Source of the DNA: Sphingomonadaceae bacterium
GTDB lineage: Bacteria > Pseudomonadota > Alphaproteobacteria > Sphingomonadales > Sphingomonadaceae
Length of the DNA: 64,000 nt
Assembly (NCBI GenBank): GCA_019239915.1
Contig: JAFAZF010000065.1
Location: 1-64,000, forward strand
Reading direction: 5' to 3'
This document shows, in pieces, positions 42,638 to 51,711 of this stretch (positions within the stretch are counted from its first letter, which is position 1; every line of letters starts with the position of its first letter). Under the pieces are notes generated by a model that worked only from the letters and a program-made list of their open reading frames with translations, was not told the DNA's origin and did no database searches. A program made the position numbers and the translations under genes.

Positions 42638-43162
42638 TCATGTCTCACGGCAGAGCAAGCTCAGCTTGGCCTTGCCATGAACGCGCTCGGTCGCCAGCAC
42701 GAAGCCGGGCACGCTGACCGGCTCGTTCGGCGCCGTCTCCAGGCTCGCCCAGCCGCCGGGCGCGAGTTCGAGCCGGGCGAGGGCGGCCTGGCCGAAGCCG
42801 CTGCCATAAGGGGGATCGAGGAAGGCGAGGTCGAACGGCCCCGCCGGTAGCGCCGCCGAGGCCGATTGCGCGCGGACGTCGGCGTTCGCACCGAGTACGG
42901 CGATATTGGCGCGCAACGCCGCAAGTGCGGCGGCGTCCTGCTCGATGAAGGTGCAGTGCGCGGCGCCGCGCGACAGCGCTTCCAGCCCCAGTGCGCCGGT
43001 GCCTGCGAACAGGTCGATCACGCGCAAGCCCACGAAGTCGCCGAGCCGGCTCGCGAGCATCGAGAACAACGCCTCGCGCGCGCGATCCGAAGTCGGCCGC
43101 GTCGTCGCGCCGGCCGGTGCGACGAGCGTTCGCCCGCGCCAGTCGCCCGCGATTATGCGCAT
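42638..43162 (-). CDS. rsmD: 16S rRNA (guanine966-N2)-methyltransferase
   Basis: A 174-residue methyltransferase. The AdoMet motif is VIDLFAGTGALGLEALSRGA and the catalytic motif is LAFLDPPYG. MRIIAGDWRGRTL and RPTSDRAREALFSML are the RsmD signatures. It modifies G966 of 16S rRNA during ribosome assembly. It lies downstream of rluB on the same strand with a short repeat-like gap, so the two RNA-modification genes probably share a transcript. Confidence 0.93.
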   Translation of the reverse strand: MRIIAGDWRGRTLVAPAGATTRPTSDRAREALFSMLASRLGDFVGLRVIDLFAGTGALGLEALSRGAAHCTFIEQDAAALAALRANIAVLGANADVRAQSASAALPAGPFDLAFLDPPYGSGFGQAALARLELAPGGWASLETAPNEPVSVPGFVLATERVHGKAKLSLLCRET

Positions 43163-43179
43163 CGCTGAAGCCGTTCCGC

Positions 43180-43272
43180 TTCAGGGGGGGGGTCGGGTTG
43201 GGTTGGGATGATAGATGCGAACCGTTCCGCATCCACCCAAGCCGCGACCGCCTTCCTTGAAAGGGAGGGGGA
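43180..43272. repeat. Degenerate CCTCCC/GGGAGGGGG palindromic element
   Basis: A G-rich block and an inverted C/T-rich block with AAAGGGAGGGGG flank GATGATAGATGCG and its partial complement GCATCC. It looks like a decayed member of the 98-base family between rluB and rsmD. Confidence 0.5.
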
Positions 43273-43274
43273 GA

Positions 43275-44084
43275 TCATTTCAGTCCCTTCAGGAACCGCC
43301 CGAGCACCGGCCCCGGCACCTCCTCGACCGCGCCGGGCGCGAGATCGGCGAGCAGGAAGGGGCCATAGCCGATGCGGATCAGCCGGCTGACGCGCAGCCC
43401 GAGATGCTCGAGCACGCGGCGCACCTCGCGATTCTTGCCCTCGGCGAGCGTCAGCACGATCCACACATTGGCGCCGGTGCGCCGCTCGAGATCGGCGTCG
43501 ATCGAGCCGTAGCGCACGCCGTCGATCTCGATGCCCTCGATCAGGTCCTCGAGCTGCGCCTGCGAGATCTGGCCATAGGCGCGGGCACGGTAGGTGCGGG
43601 GGATGCCCGTCGACGGCAGTTCCAGCTGCCGCTTCAGCCCGCCGTCGGTGGTGAGCAGCAGCAGCCCCTCGGTGTTGAGATCGAGCCGGCCGACGGGCAC
43701 GACGCGCGGCAGCCCCTGGGGCAGCCGATCATAGATTGTCGGCCGGCCCTTGGGATCGCGCTCGGTGGTCAGCAGGCCCGTCGGCTTATGGTAGCGGAAA
43801 AGACGGGCGGGCTCGGCGTCGCGCACCGGTTTGCCGTCGACGGTCACGCCCTTCAGCGACTTGAGCAGCGTCGCCGGCGTCTCGATCACGGTGCCGTCGA
43901 TCGCGACGCGGCGATCGGCGATCATGCGCTCGATCTCACGCCGGGAGGCGACCCCCGCGCGCGCCAGCAGCTTGGCGATTCGCTGCTCTGCCGGCGGCGT
44001 CGTGCCGCGATTCGATGAAGCGCCGCGAGGGCGCGCCGGACTGGCCACGAAAGCCTCGCTTTTCCACGCTTTGCGGAACCGCAA
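43275..44084 (-). CDS. rluB: 23S rRNA pseudouridine synthase, RluB/RsuA family
   Basis: A 269-residue pseudouridine synthase. An S4 RNA-binding domain (QRIAKLLARAGVASRREIERMI) precedes the catalytic domain with GRLDLNTEGLLLLTTDG, where the aspartate of LDLNT is the nucleophile, and later GKNREVRRVLEHLGL. It most likely modifies the 23S rRNA helix 90-92 region. The N-terminal 30 residues are basic and of low complexity, so the exact start is less certain. Confidence 0.88.
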   Translation of the reverse strand: MRFRKAWKSEAFVASPARPRGASSNRGTTPPAEQRIAKLLARAGVASRREIERMIADRRVAIDGTVIETPATLLKSLKGVTVDGKPVRDAEPARLFRYHKPTGLLTTERDPKGRPTIYDRLPQGLPRVVPVGRLDLNTEGLLLLTTDGGLKRQLELPSTGIPRTYRARAYGQISQAQLEDLIEGIEIDGVRYGSIDADLERRTGANVWIVLTLAEGKNREVRRVLEHLGLRVSRLIRIGYGPFLLADLAPGAVEEVPGPVLGRFLKGLK

Positions 44085-44153
44085 TCCCGCCGAAACGATT
44101 AAAGATCAAGCGTCGGCGGAGGATATCTTGCGCCGGCGACAAGGGGATTGGCG

Positions 44154-44573
44154 ATGCTGTTCGCGCGCAGGCGGCCTTCGCTCCGCCGGCTGCTGATCGT
44201 GGAGGACGAGCCGCTGGTGGCGTTCGACAACGAGCACCTGCTCGGCGAATCCGGCTATGAGGTGGTGGCGACCGTCGACCGCTATGACGATGCGGTCGCT
44301 GCGATCCAGCGCGGCGGGATCGATCTCGTGCTCGCCGACGTGCGGCTGCCCGGCCAGCGCGACGGGATCGACGTTGCGCGCGCCGCCGCCGAGGCGGGCC
44401 TGCCGGTGCTCTTCGTGACGGGCGCCTGCCCCACGGAAGCGCAGGGTGTCGCGGTCGGCTGCCTCGCCAAGCCCTATACGCAGAAGCAGTTGCTGAGCGC
44501 GATCAGCGCGATCGAACGCAAGGTCGGCGGGCGGGCGCCCAAGCCGGTGACAGGGCTGACGCTGTTCGGGTGA
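44154..44573 (+). CDS. Stand-alone response regulator receiver protein
   Basis: A 139-residue single receiver domain. The acidic pair is in LLIVEDEP, the phosphoacceptor aspartate in LVLADVRLP, the threonine in LFVTGACP and the lysine in CLAKPYTQK. No output domain follows. No histidine kinase is adjacent. The fold is close to FixJ/CpdR-type single-domain regulators common in alphaproteobacteria. AAGGGGAT precedes the ATG. It is divergent from rluB. Confidence 0.88.
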   Translation: MLFARRRPSLRRLLIVEDEPLVAFDNEHLLGESGYEVVATVDRYDDAVAAIQRGGIDLVLADVRLPGQRDGIDVARAAAEAGLPVLFVTGACPTEAQGVAVGCLAKPYTQKQLLSAISAIERKVGGRAPKPVTGLTLFG

Positions 44574-44693
44574 GGGCGGTGCCTCCCCTCCCTTCCAGGA
44601 AGGGGAGTAGCGGCCGTGCTGGGCGACCCCGGGTTCGCGCTCGTTACGCGCACAAGGGGTTAACTCGGGTTCACGCTCCGCTATGACGGGGCC

Positions 44694-46058
44694 ATGGCCG
44701 TATCGCGCACCGACCGTCCCGGCGTTCTCGCCTATCTCCATCGCGCGCCGCTCGGCGCCTTCCTGCTCGGCATCTCGAGCGGCTTCCCGCTCACGCTGCT
44801 TCTCTCGACGATGTCCTACTGGCTGTCGAAAGTCGGCGTCGACAAGAAGACGATCGGCTTCGCCTTCGCGCTCGGCACGCCCTACACGCTCAAATTCCTG
44901 TGGGCGCCGCTGATCGACGGGATCGCGCTGCCCGGCTTGGCGCGGATCTTCGGGCAGCGGCGGGCGTGGCTGTTCCTCGTCCAGGCGTGCCTCGCCGGCG
45001 CGCTCGTCCAGCTCGGCGCGAGCGATCCCGTCCATCATATCGGCCGGTTCGCGCTGTGGGGCGTGGTCGTCGCCTTCCTCTCGGCGACGCAGGACATCGT
45101 GATCGATGCCTATCGCATCGAGATCCTCTCGGACGAAGAACTCGCGCAAGGCACCGCGACTAACCAGGTCGGCTACCGCACCGGTAACCTGCTCGCCGGC
45201 GCCGGCACGATCTGGCTCGCCTCCATGGAGGGTGCGCAGCTCGGTTGGCCGACAGCCTATGCGGTAAGCGCGTTGCTCGTCATCCCGGGCGCTTGCGCCG
45301 CGCTGTGGCTGGGGCCGGGCAAGCGCACGGCGGTGCGCGAGCCGTTCAGCCTCGCCGCCTTCCGCCATTTCCTGCGGCACAATGTCGCCCACCCGTTCCT
45401 CGATTTTTTCGAGCGGCGCGGTGCGTGGCTGATCCTGCTGTTCGTGCTCACATACAAGCTCGGCGACGCGGTCGGGCAGAACATGCTGTCGCCGATGGTC
45501 GTCGCACAGGGCTTTTCGGACACCGACTATATTGCGATCAACAAGCTGGTCGGCTTCTGGTGCCTGGTGATCGGCAGCCTGATCGCGGGCGCGATGATCG
45601 CGCGCTTCGGCATGGTGCGGCTGCTGTTCGGCGCCGGCGTGATCATGGCGGGCGCCAACCTGCTGTTCGCGGCCGTCGCGGCGACCGGCCATTCGGTGCC
45701 GCTGCTGACGCTCGCGGTTGCGACCGAGAACCTGTTCGCGGCGATCAGCCTGACAGTGTTCGCAACCTATCTCTCCGGCCTTTCCTCTACCGCGTTCACG
45801 GCGACCCAATATGCGCTGCTGTCGAGCGTCGCGGCGGTCGGCCGCACCTTCGCGACGACCCCCTCCGGCATCGCCGCGACGAAGCTCGGCTGGCCGGGCT
45901 TCTACGTTCTCGCGGCCTGTCTCGCGGCGCCGGGGCTGTTCTTCCTGTGGCTGATGCAGCGTCAGGGCTTCGTCGTCGAGAGCGTCCGCCAGCAGGGCGT
46001 GGAGGAGCCGGAGACGGCGGTGGAGTATGCTGCCCCTCCCTGGAAGGGCGGGGATTGA
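44694..46058 (+). CDS. ampG: AmpG family muropeptide MFS transporter
   Basis: A 454-residue inner membrane permease. The family signature FLLGISSGFPLTLLLSTMSYWLSKVGVDKKTIG is complete, and the LSATQDIVIDAYRIEIL motif of helix 4 is present. It imports anhydro-muropeptides from the periplasm for cell-wall recycling; no ampC or ampR is nearby. The last eight residues (APPWKGGD) and the stop codon are encoded by the start of a palindromic repeat, so the C-terminus differs from the ancestral end. Confidence 0.9.
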   Translation: MAVSRTDRPGVLAYLHRAPLGAFLLGISSGFPLTLLLSTMSYWLSKVGVDKKTIGFAFALGTPYTLKFLWAPLIDGIALPGLARIFGQRRAWLFLVQACLAGALVQLGASDPVHHIGRFALWGVVVAFLSATQDIVIDAYRIEILSDEELAQGTATNQVGYRTGNLLAGAGTIWLASMEGAQLGWPTAYAVSALLVIPGACAALWLGPGKRTAVREPFSLAAFRHFLRHNVAHPFLDFFERRGAWLILLFVLTYKLGDAVGQNMLSPMVVAQGFSDTDYIAINKLVGFWCLVIGSLIAGAMIARFGMVRLLFGAGVIMAGANLLFAAVAATGHSVPLLTLAVATENLFAAISLTVFATYLSGLSSTAFTATQYALLSSVAAVGRTFATTPSGIAATKLGWPGFYVLAACLAAPGLFFLWLMQRQGFVVESVRQQGVEEPETAVEYAAPPWKGGD

Positions 46059-46129
46059 GCGGTGGGTTGCTATCGCGAGCGCTCCGCCTAGAATCTACCC
46101 ACCCCAACCCCTCCCTTCCAGGGAGGGGC
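46032..46129. repeat. 98-base palindromic element, copy 2, overlapping the ampG stop
   Basis: CCCTCCCTGGAAGGGCGGGG and its inverse flank an interior with CGCTCCGCCTAGA. The left end is translated as the end of AmpG and the right end stops four bases before the folC stop codon. Confidence 0.85.
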
Positions 46130-46133
46130 TTCG

Positions 46134-47474
46134 TCAATCCGGCACCTCGCCGTTCGCCGCCAGCACCGTGCCCGCGAGATAGAGCGAGCCCATGATCAGC
46201 ACGATTGGCGGGCGGGCGCGGTCGGCATGCCGCGCGATCCAGCGCAACGCGGACGCCGGATCGGCGGCGGTCATCGCGTTGAAGCCATTGGCGTTCGCGG
46301 CGGCGGCGATCGCCTCGGGTGCGTGATGCGCGTGGCCCGGCACCGGCACGGCGTGGACCAGCGCCTCGCGGCCGGTGAATGCGCGCAGCACGCCGCCGAG
46401 ATCCTTGTTGGCGAGCAGCCCGAAGACGATGTGGAAGTCGCCGCCCGCCGGCACATGGCCGCGGAAATAGTCGGCGATCGCACGCGCCGCCGCCGGATTG
46501 TGGCCGCCGTCCAGCCAGAGTTGGCTGTCCTCGGGCAGTAGCGCGGTGAGCGGACCCGGGCCGAGCCGCTGCAGTCGCGCCGGCCATTGCGCCCAGCCGA
46601 TGCCGGCGCGATAGGCGGAGGGCGGGATCGCCAGCCGCCGCTGATGGCGCAGCATTGCCACCGCCAGCGCCGCGTTCATCGCCTGATGCTGGCCGGCGAG
46701 GCGCGGCAGCGGCAGCTCGAGCTTGCCGTCGCCGTCGCGATAATGGAGCCGGTGCTGATAGACGGCGGCGTCCCAGGGTCCGCCGCGCGGTAGCCAGTCG
46801 GCGCCCGCCTCGTGCGCGACGTGCCCGATGCGGTCGCCGATCGCGGCGGGATAATGCTGCGTCACCAGCGGCACGCCGTGCTTGGCGACACCCGCCTTCT
46901 CGCCAGCGATGTCGTCGAGCCGATCGCCGAGGAACTGCTGGTGATCGAGCCCGAGCTGCGCGATGCCGCAGGCGATGGGCTGCGCGATGACGTTGGTCGC
47001 GTCGAGCCGCCCGCCGAGCCCGACTTCGACGATGCAGGCGTCGGCCGGCGTCTCGGCGAAGGCGAGGAAGGCGGCGGCCGTGGTCGCCTCGAAGAAGCTC
47101 GGGCGAATGTCATCCGGCTCGCCATTCCCTGCAGCATCGAGCACGCGCCCGAGATGGCGCGCCAGCGCCTCGTCCTCGATCAGCCGGTCGGCGACGCGGA
47201 TCCGCTCGTTGAAGCGGACAAGATGGGGGCTCGTATAGACATGGACGCTGTGCCCCGCCGCCTCCAGCATCGCGCGCAGATAGGCGCAGGTCGAGCCCTT
47301 GCCGTTGGTGCCGGCGACATGCAGCACCGGCGGCAGCGCCGCTTCCGGATTGCCGACGCGATCGAGCAGTGCCTGGATGCGTTCGAGCCCGAGCGTATCG
47401 CCCACCGACAGCGCTGCGAGCCGGTCGAGCTGGCGCTGGACGGCGGGATCGTCGCTATGGGCGTGATCGGGCAT
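46134..47474 (-). CDS. folC: Bifunctional folylpolyglutamate synthase/dihydrofolate synthase
   Basis: A protein of about 446 residues that adds glutamate to folates and dihydropteroate. The ATP site is VAGTNGKGSTCAYLRAML, followed by YTSPHLVRFNERI and GLGGRLDATNV, then LGLDHQQFLG. The C-terminal Mur-ligase domain has WLDGGHNPAAARA. The start could be the GTG nine bases upstream. It ends the trpF-trpB-trpA-accD-folC operon, with a palindromic element between accD and folC. Confidence 0.93.
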   Translation of the reverse strand: MPDHAHSDDPAVQRQLDRLAALSVGDTLGLERIQALLDRVGNPEAALPPVLHVAGTNGKGSTCAYLRAMLEAAGHSVHVYTSPHLVRFNERIRVADRLIEDEALARHLGRVLDAAGNGEPDDIRPSFFEATTAAAFLAFAETPADACIVEVGLGGRLDATNVIAQPIACGIAQLGLDHQQFLGDRLDDIAGEKAGVAKHGVPLVTQHYPAAIGDRIGHVAHEAGADWLPRGGPWDAAVYQHRLHYRDGDGKLELPLPRLAGQHQAMNAALAVAMLRHQRRLAIPPSAYRAGIGWAQWPARLQRLGPGPLTALLPEDSQLWLDGGHNPAAARAIADYFRGHVPAGGDFHIVFGLLANKDLGGVLRAFTGREALVHAVPVPGHAHHAPEAIAAAANANGFNAMTAADPASALRWIARHADRARPPIVLIMGSLYLAGTVLAANGEVPD

Positions 47475-47499
47475 CTCGCCCACTTACACCTTATTCTCT

Positions 47500-47597
47500 C
47501 CTCCCTGAAAGGGAGGGGCTGGGGGTGGGTTGCGGTCGATCGCAGCGCTCCGCCGCCTAGAGCCTGCCCACTCCAAACCCCCCTTCCAGGGAGAGGC
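47500..47597. repeat. 98-base palindromic element, copy 3
   Basis: Inverted ends of the CTCCCTGAAAGGGAGGGG and CCTTCCAGGGAGAGG type surround an interior with CAGCGCTCCGCCGCCTAGA, matching copy 2. It lies between accD and folC. Confidence 0.85.
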
Positions 47598-47605
47598 TTT
47601 CGTTA

Positions 47606-48466
47606 CTACGCCGCCGCTTGTCGCTCCGGTGCCAGATAGCCGATCAGCCGCGCGAGCGTCTCGCGCAGGTCGCGGCGGTGGACGACCATATCGAGCATGC
47701 CGTGCGCGAGCAGATATTCGGCGCGCTGGAAGCCTTCGGGCAGCTTCTCGCGGATGGTCTGCTCGATCACGCGCTGGCCGGCGAAGCCGATCAGCGCACC
47801 CGGTTCGGCGAGCTGGACGTCGCCGAGCATCGCGTAGCTCGCCGTGACGCCGCCCGTCGTCGGGTCGGTCATCACGACGATATAGGGCAGCCCCGCCTCG
47901 TGGAGCTGCTGGATCGCGACGGTCGTCTTCGGCATCTGCATGAGACTGAGGATGCCTTCCTGCATGCGCGCGCCGCCCGCTGCGGTGAAGATGATGTAGG
48001 GGCACTTGTCGGCGATCGCCGCCTCGATGCCGGCCACGAACGCGGCACCCACCGCCAGCCCCATCGATCCGCCCATGAAGGCGAAATCCTGCACGCCGAC
48101 GACTGCATGCTGTCCTTCGATCTCGCCGCGCGCATTGAGGAGCGCATCCTGCTCGCCGGTCTTGGCGCGCGCATCCTTGAGCCGGGCGGGGTAGGTCTTC
48201 TGCTCGCGGAACTTGAGCGGATCCTCGCGCACCTGCGGCGTCGATAACGGCGTGTGGACGCCGTTGTCGAAGATCTGATCGAACCGCGCTGCCGGGCCGA
48301 TGCGGCCGTGATGCTCGCACTTCGGGCAGACCGACTGATTCTCCTCATATTCCTTGAGGAAGATCATCTGCCCGCAGCCGGCGCATTTGTGCCAGAGATT
48401 CTCCGGCGTCTCGCGCGGCTTAGCGATGAAGGGGATGGTGGCGCGGACGCGCTCGAGCCAACTCAT
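47606..48466 (-). CDS. accD: Acetyl-CoA carboxylase carboxyltransferase subunit beta
   Basis: A 286-residue subunit that transfers the carboxyl group to acetyl-CoA in fatty acid synthesis, together with AccA. Residues 26-50 form a zinc ribbon (HKCAGCGQ and VCPKCEHHG). The carboxyltransferase core has [19 protein letters not shown] and [17 protein letters not shown]. Its ATG overlaps the trpA stop by four bases. Confidence 0.95.
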   Translation of the reverse strand: MSWLERVRATIPFIAKPRETPENLWHKCAGCGQMIFLKEYEENQSVCPKCEHHGRIGPAARFDQIFDNGVHTPLSTPQVREDPLKFREQKTYPARLKDARAKTGEQDALLNARGEIEGQHAVVGVQDFAFMGGSMGLAVGAAFVAGIEAAIADKCPYIIFTAAGGARMQEGILSLMQMPKTTVAIQQLHEAGLPYIVVMTDPTTGGVTASYAMLGDVQLAEPGALIGFAGQRVIEQTIREKLPEGFQRAEYLLAHGMLDMVVHRRDLRETLARLIGYLAPERQAAA

Positions 48467-49287
48467 GCTGCGACTTCCTCTCTGGCGGAATGAACCGCTT
48501 CGGCGAGCGACGTGACGAAGCTCTTTACCGCCGCGGCGGGGTCATGACCGGCAGCGGCGGCCTTGGCGATGGTGTCGACGATCGCCGATCCGATGACGAC
48601 GCCGTCGGCGACGCGCGCGATCTCGCCGGCCTGTTCCGGCGTGCGCACGCCGAAGCCGACCGCGACGGGCAGGTCGGTCGCGGCCTTGAGTCGGGTGACG
48701 GCATCGGCGATCGAGGTCTGCGCGGCCTGCTGCATGCCGGTGATGCCCGCGACCGAGACATAATAGAGGAAGCCCGATGCGCCCGCGAGCACCGCCGGCA
48801 GCCGCGCGGCATCGGTGGTCGGCGTCGCGAGCCGGATCACGTCGATGTCCGACCCGCGCAATGCCTCGCCCAGCGCGTCATCTTCCTCGGCAGGCACGTC
48901 GACGCAGATCACGCCGTCGATGCCGGCCGCCGCGGCGGCCTGCGCGAACCATTGTGGCCCGCGCCGCACCATCGGGTTCGCGTAGCCCATGAGGACGAGG
49001 GGGACGTCTGGATGCTTCTGTCGGAACTGCGCGGCGATGGCCAGGATCGTTGCGGTGGTCGTGCCCTGCCCGAGCGCGCGGAGATTGGCGAGCTGGATCG
49101 CCGGCCCATCCGCCATCGGATCGGTGAACGGCAGCCCCAGCTCGATCACGTCGACGCCGCCCGCAACCAGAGCATCGAGAATCGTGGGCGTGACGGCTGG
49201 CGCCGGATCGCCGGCTGTCACGAACGCGACCAGCGCGGCGCGGTTCGCGGCACGGCGGCGGGCGAAGGTGGAAGAGATGCGGGTCAT
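48463..49287 (-). CDS. trpA: Tryptophan synthase alpha chain
   Basis: A 274-residue TIM-barrel enzyme that releases indole from indole-3-glycerol phosphate. Motifs are [19 protein letters not shown] (catalytic Glu), ICVDVPAEE and [11 protein letters not shown], then [11 protein letters not shown] (phosphate site). The start MTRISSTFA is used; the in-frame extension upstream is not similar. The upstream gap to trpB holds a short CCCTCCCTTTCAAGGAG remnant. Confidence 0.95.
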   Translation of the reverse strand: MTRISSTFARRRAANRAALVAFVTAGDPAPAVTPTILDALVAGGVDVIELGLPFTDPMADGPAIQLANLRALGQGTTTATILAIAAQFRQKHPDVPLVLMGYANPMVRRGPQWFAQAAAAAGIDGVICVDVPAEEDDALGEALRGSDIDVIRLATPTTDAARLPAVLAGASGFLYYVSVAGITGMQQAAQTSIADAVTRLKAATDLPVAVGFGVRTPEQAGEIARVADGVVIGSAIVDTIAKAAAAGHDPAAAVKSFVTSLAEAVHSAREEVAA

Positions 49288-49346
49288 GTCAGAGTCCCTC
49301 CCTTTCAAGGAGCAGAGACGCGTCGCGCTCGCCCTTGATGCCCCGC

Positions 49347-50594
49347 TCACATCTCCGCTCCCAGCGCGTCGGCGACGGTGAAGATATCCTTGTCGCCGCG
49401 GCCGGAGAGATTGACGATGATGATCTGATCCTCGCGCATCGCCCGTGCGTGGCGGGTCACCGCGGCTAGCGCGTGGGCGGGCTCGAGCGCGGGGATGATA
49501 CCCTCGGTGCGGCAGAGCAGCTGGAAGGCGTCGAGCGCCTCCTGGTCGGTCGCGCTTTCGTAGGTGACGCGGCCGATGTCGTGGAGATGGGCGTGCTCGG
49601 GCCCGATGCCGGGATAGTCGAGACCTGCCGAGATCGAATGCGCCTCGGTGATCTGGCCGTCCTCGTCCTGGAGCAGGAAGGTGCGGTTGCCGTGGAGCAC
49701 GCCGGGCTCGCCGCCGGCGAGGCTCGCGGCATGCTTGTCGGTGTCGAGGCCGTGGCCCGCCGCCTCGACGCCGAGGATCTTGACGTCGGGATCATCTAGG
49801 AACGGGTGGAACAGGCCGATCGCGTTCGAGCCGCCGCCGATGCAGGCGACGAGCAGATCGGGCAGCCGGCCTTCGCGCGCCAGGATCTGCGCGCGGGCCT
49901 CGCGGCCGATCACGCACTGGAAATCGCGGACGAGCTCGGGATAGGGATGGGGGCCCGCCGCGGTGCCGATGATGTAGAAAGTGTCGTGGACGTTCGCGAC
50001 CCAGTCGCGCAGCGCCTCGTTCATCGCGTCCTTGAGCGTCTGCGCGCCGGACGTGACCGGCCGCACCTCTGCGCCCAAGAGCTTCATGCGGAAGACGTTG
50101 GGTTTCTGCCGCTCGATGTCGCGCGCGCCCATGAAGATGGTGCAGGGCAGGCCGAAACGCGCTGCGACGGTGGCGGTGGCGACGCCGTGCTGGCCGGCAC
50201 CGGTTTCGGCGATGATCCGCGTCTTGCCCATGCGGCGGGCGAGCAGGATCTGGCCGATGCAGTTGTTGATCTTATGCGCGCCGGTGTGGTTCAAGTCCTC
50301 GCGCTTGAGGTAGATCTTTGCGCCCATCCTTTCGCCATTTGGGCCAGGTTCCGCGCCTTCGCGCAGCACCTCGGTCAGCCGCTCGGCATAATAGAGCGGG
50401 CTGGCGCGGCCGACATAATGTTCGAGCAGGTCGTCGAGTTCGGCCTGGAAGGCGGGATCGGCTTGTGCGGCGCGATATTCGCGCTCGAGGTCGAGGATCA
50501 GCGGCATCAGCGTCTCGGCGACGTAGCGGCCGCCAAACTGGCCGAAATGCCCGCGCTGATCGGGCTGCGCGCGGAGGGAATTGGCGAGCGTCAT
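49347..50594 (-). CDS. trpB: Tryptophan synthase beta chain
   Basis: A 415-residue PLP enzyme that joins indole and serine. The PLP lysine is Lys108 in [10 protein letters not shown], the phosphate loop is [10 protein letters not shown] and the catalytic region includes [13 protein letters not shown]. It begins with [19 protein letters not shown] as in all TrpB1 proteins. Its start overlaps the trpF stop in an ATGA junction. It pairs with TrpA downstream. Confidence 0.96.
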   Translation of the reverse strand: MTLANSLRAQPDQRGHFGQFGGRYVAETLMPLILDLEREYRAAQADPAFQAELDDLLEHYVGRASPLYYAERLTEVLREGAEPGPNGERMGAKIYLKREDLNHTGAHKINNCIGQILLARRMGKTRIIAETGAGQHGVATATVAARFGLPCTIFMGARDIERQKPNVFRMKLLGAEVRPVTSGAQTLKDAMNEALRDWVANVHDTFYIIGTAAGPHPYPELVRDFQCVIGREARAQILAREGRLPDLLVACIGGGSNAIGLFHPFLDDPDVKILGVEAAGHGLDTDKHAASLAGGEPGVLHGNRTFLLQDEDGQITEAHSISAGLDYPGIGPEHAHLHDIGRVTYESATDQEALDAFQLLCRTEGIIPALEPAHALAAVTRHARAMREDQIIIVNLSGRGDKDIFTVADALGAEM

Positions 50595-51232
50595 AGAGAC
50601 GCGACCGCTTGGCAGAAGCGCGCAATCCTGTCGACATCCTTGACGCCCGGCGCGCTCTCGACGCCCGAGGAGACGTCCACCGCGCGTGCGGACGTGATCC
50701 CGATCGCATCGCCGACATTGTCCGCGTCGAGCCCGCCCGAGAGCAGCCAGGGCAGGGGGTGCGCGAAGCCGTCGAGCAACGTCCAGTCAAAGCGCAGGCC
50801 CATGCCGCCCGGCAGCGTGCCCGGTGGCGTCTTGGCGTCGTAGAGGATGCGATCGGCAGCGCCCCGATAGGCGTGCGCGGCGGCGAGATCGGCGCGGGTG
50901 CGGACCGCGATCGCCTTCCACACCTCGACAGCATGGCGTGCCTTGAACGCGGCGGCCTGCGCGGGCGATTCGGCGCCGTGCAGCTGGATCGCGGTGAGGC
51001 CGGCGCGCGCCACCGCCTCGGCGATCAGCGCGTCGTCGGGATCGACGAACACGCCGACCTTGCCGACATGCTCCGGCACGCGGCGGGCAAGCGCCCCGGC
51101 CTGCTCGGGAGCGATGTCGCGCGGGCTCTTGGGGAAGAACACGAAGCCGATGTGGCGCGCGCCACCGGCGACCGCGGCGTCGACGGTTTCGGGCGTGGAC
51201 AGCCCGCAGATCTTGGCGGCGACACGTGACAT
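50591..51232 (-). CDS. trpF: Phosphoribosylanthranilate isomerase
   Basis: A 213-residue TIM barrel that isomerises phosphoribosylanthranilate. [15 protein letters not shown] is the N-terminal signature with the catalytic cysteine, and [20 protein letters not shown] and [16 protein letters not shown] complete the family pattern. It is the first gene of the trpFBA-accD-folC operon. No attenuator or Trp-rich leader peptide was seen upstream. Confidence 0.95.
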   Translation of the reverse strand: MSRVAAKICGLSTPETVDAAVAGGARHIGFVFFPKSPRDIAPEQAGALARRVPEHVGKVGVFVDPDDALIAEAVARAGLTAIQLHGAESPAQAAAFKARHAVEVWKAIAVRTRADLAAAHAYRGAADRILYDAKTPPGTLPGGMGLRFDWTLLDGFAHPLPWLLSGGLDADNVGDAIGITSARAVDVSSGVESAPGVKDVDRIARFCQAVASL

Positions 51233-51417
51233 CGGCCGGCATATAGGAGCGCCGCCGCAAAGGTGCAGCTATTTGCGTGGGTGGTTCGCTTCAGGGGGTT
51301 GCCATGGTCGCCCAGCCCTCAGACGAACGAGAGCTGGACTGCCGCGCCTGCGGCTTGCGCTCGGATGAAAGCAGGCGCCCACGGCGACGCGCGCTCCTGC
51401 GCGAACGAGCTGCGTTC

Positions 51418-51585
51418 TCAGGCGGCGTCGGACAGCCTGACCAAGATCCTCGCAGCAGCGCGCCCATAATTGTCGGCAAAATCGAGGTGCGTGCGACTCA
51501 CCGAGGGACCGTCGGAATTGGCGGCCTTCGCGCGGCATTCCTGCTCGCGTCGGAGAAAATAGGCCTTGTCGTTGCGGGTGGGCAT
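51418..51585 (-). CDS. Small hypothetical protein (55 aa)
   Basis: A 55-residue protein beginning MPTRNDKAYFLRREQECRA and ending ARILVRLSDAA. The pattern Y-F-x-R-R-E-x-E, a short linker and then a helix with H-L-x-x-A-x-x-Y resembles small helical proteins often seen in sphingomonad genomes (inferred from memory of the pattern). GGAGGCAGG lies about four to ten bases before the ATG. It lies in the otherwise empty gap between trpF and nodT, on the minus strand. Function unknown. Confidence 0.6.
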   Translation of the reverse strand: MPTRNDKAYFLRREQECRAKAANSDGPSVSRTHLDFADNYGRAAARILVRLSDAA

Positions 51586-51711
51586 GAGCCTGCCTCCGTG
51601 TCTCGGGGCGGCAGCGTAAACAATGATGCTGTCAGTCGCCGTCCTGCCAGGAAACCTCGGCGGCGATGACGCATTGTACGCCGGTTTCGAGCGTTTCGGA
51701 ATTAAATTCCA

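Noticed and set aside
51277-51669. A 130-codon plus-strand frame in the trpF-nodT gap
   Set aside because: It has no family pattern and overlaps the better supported 55-residue minus-strand gene.
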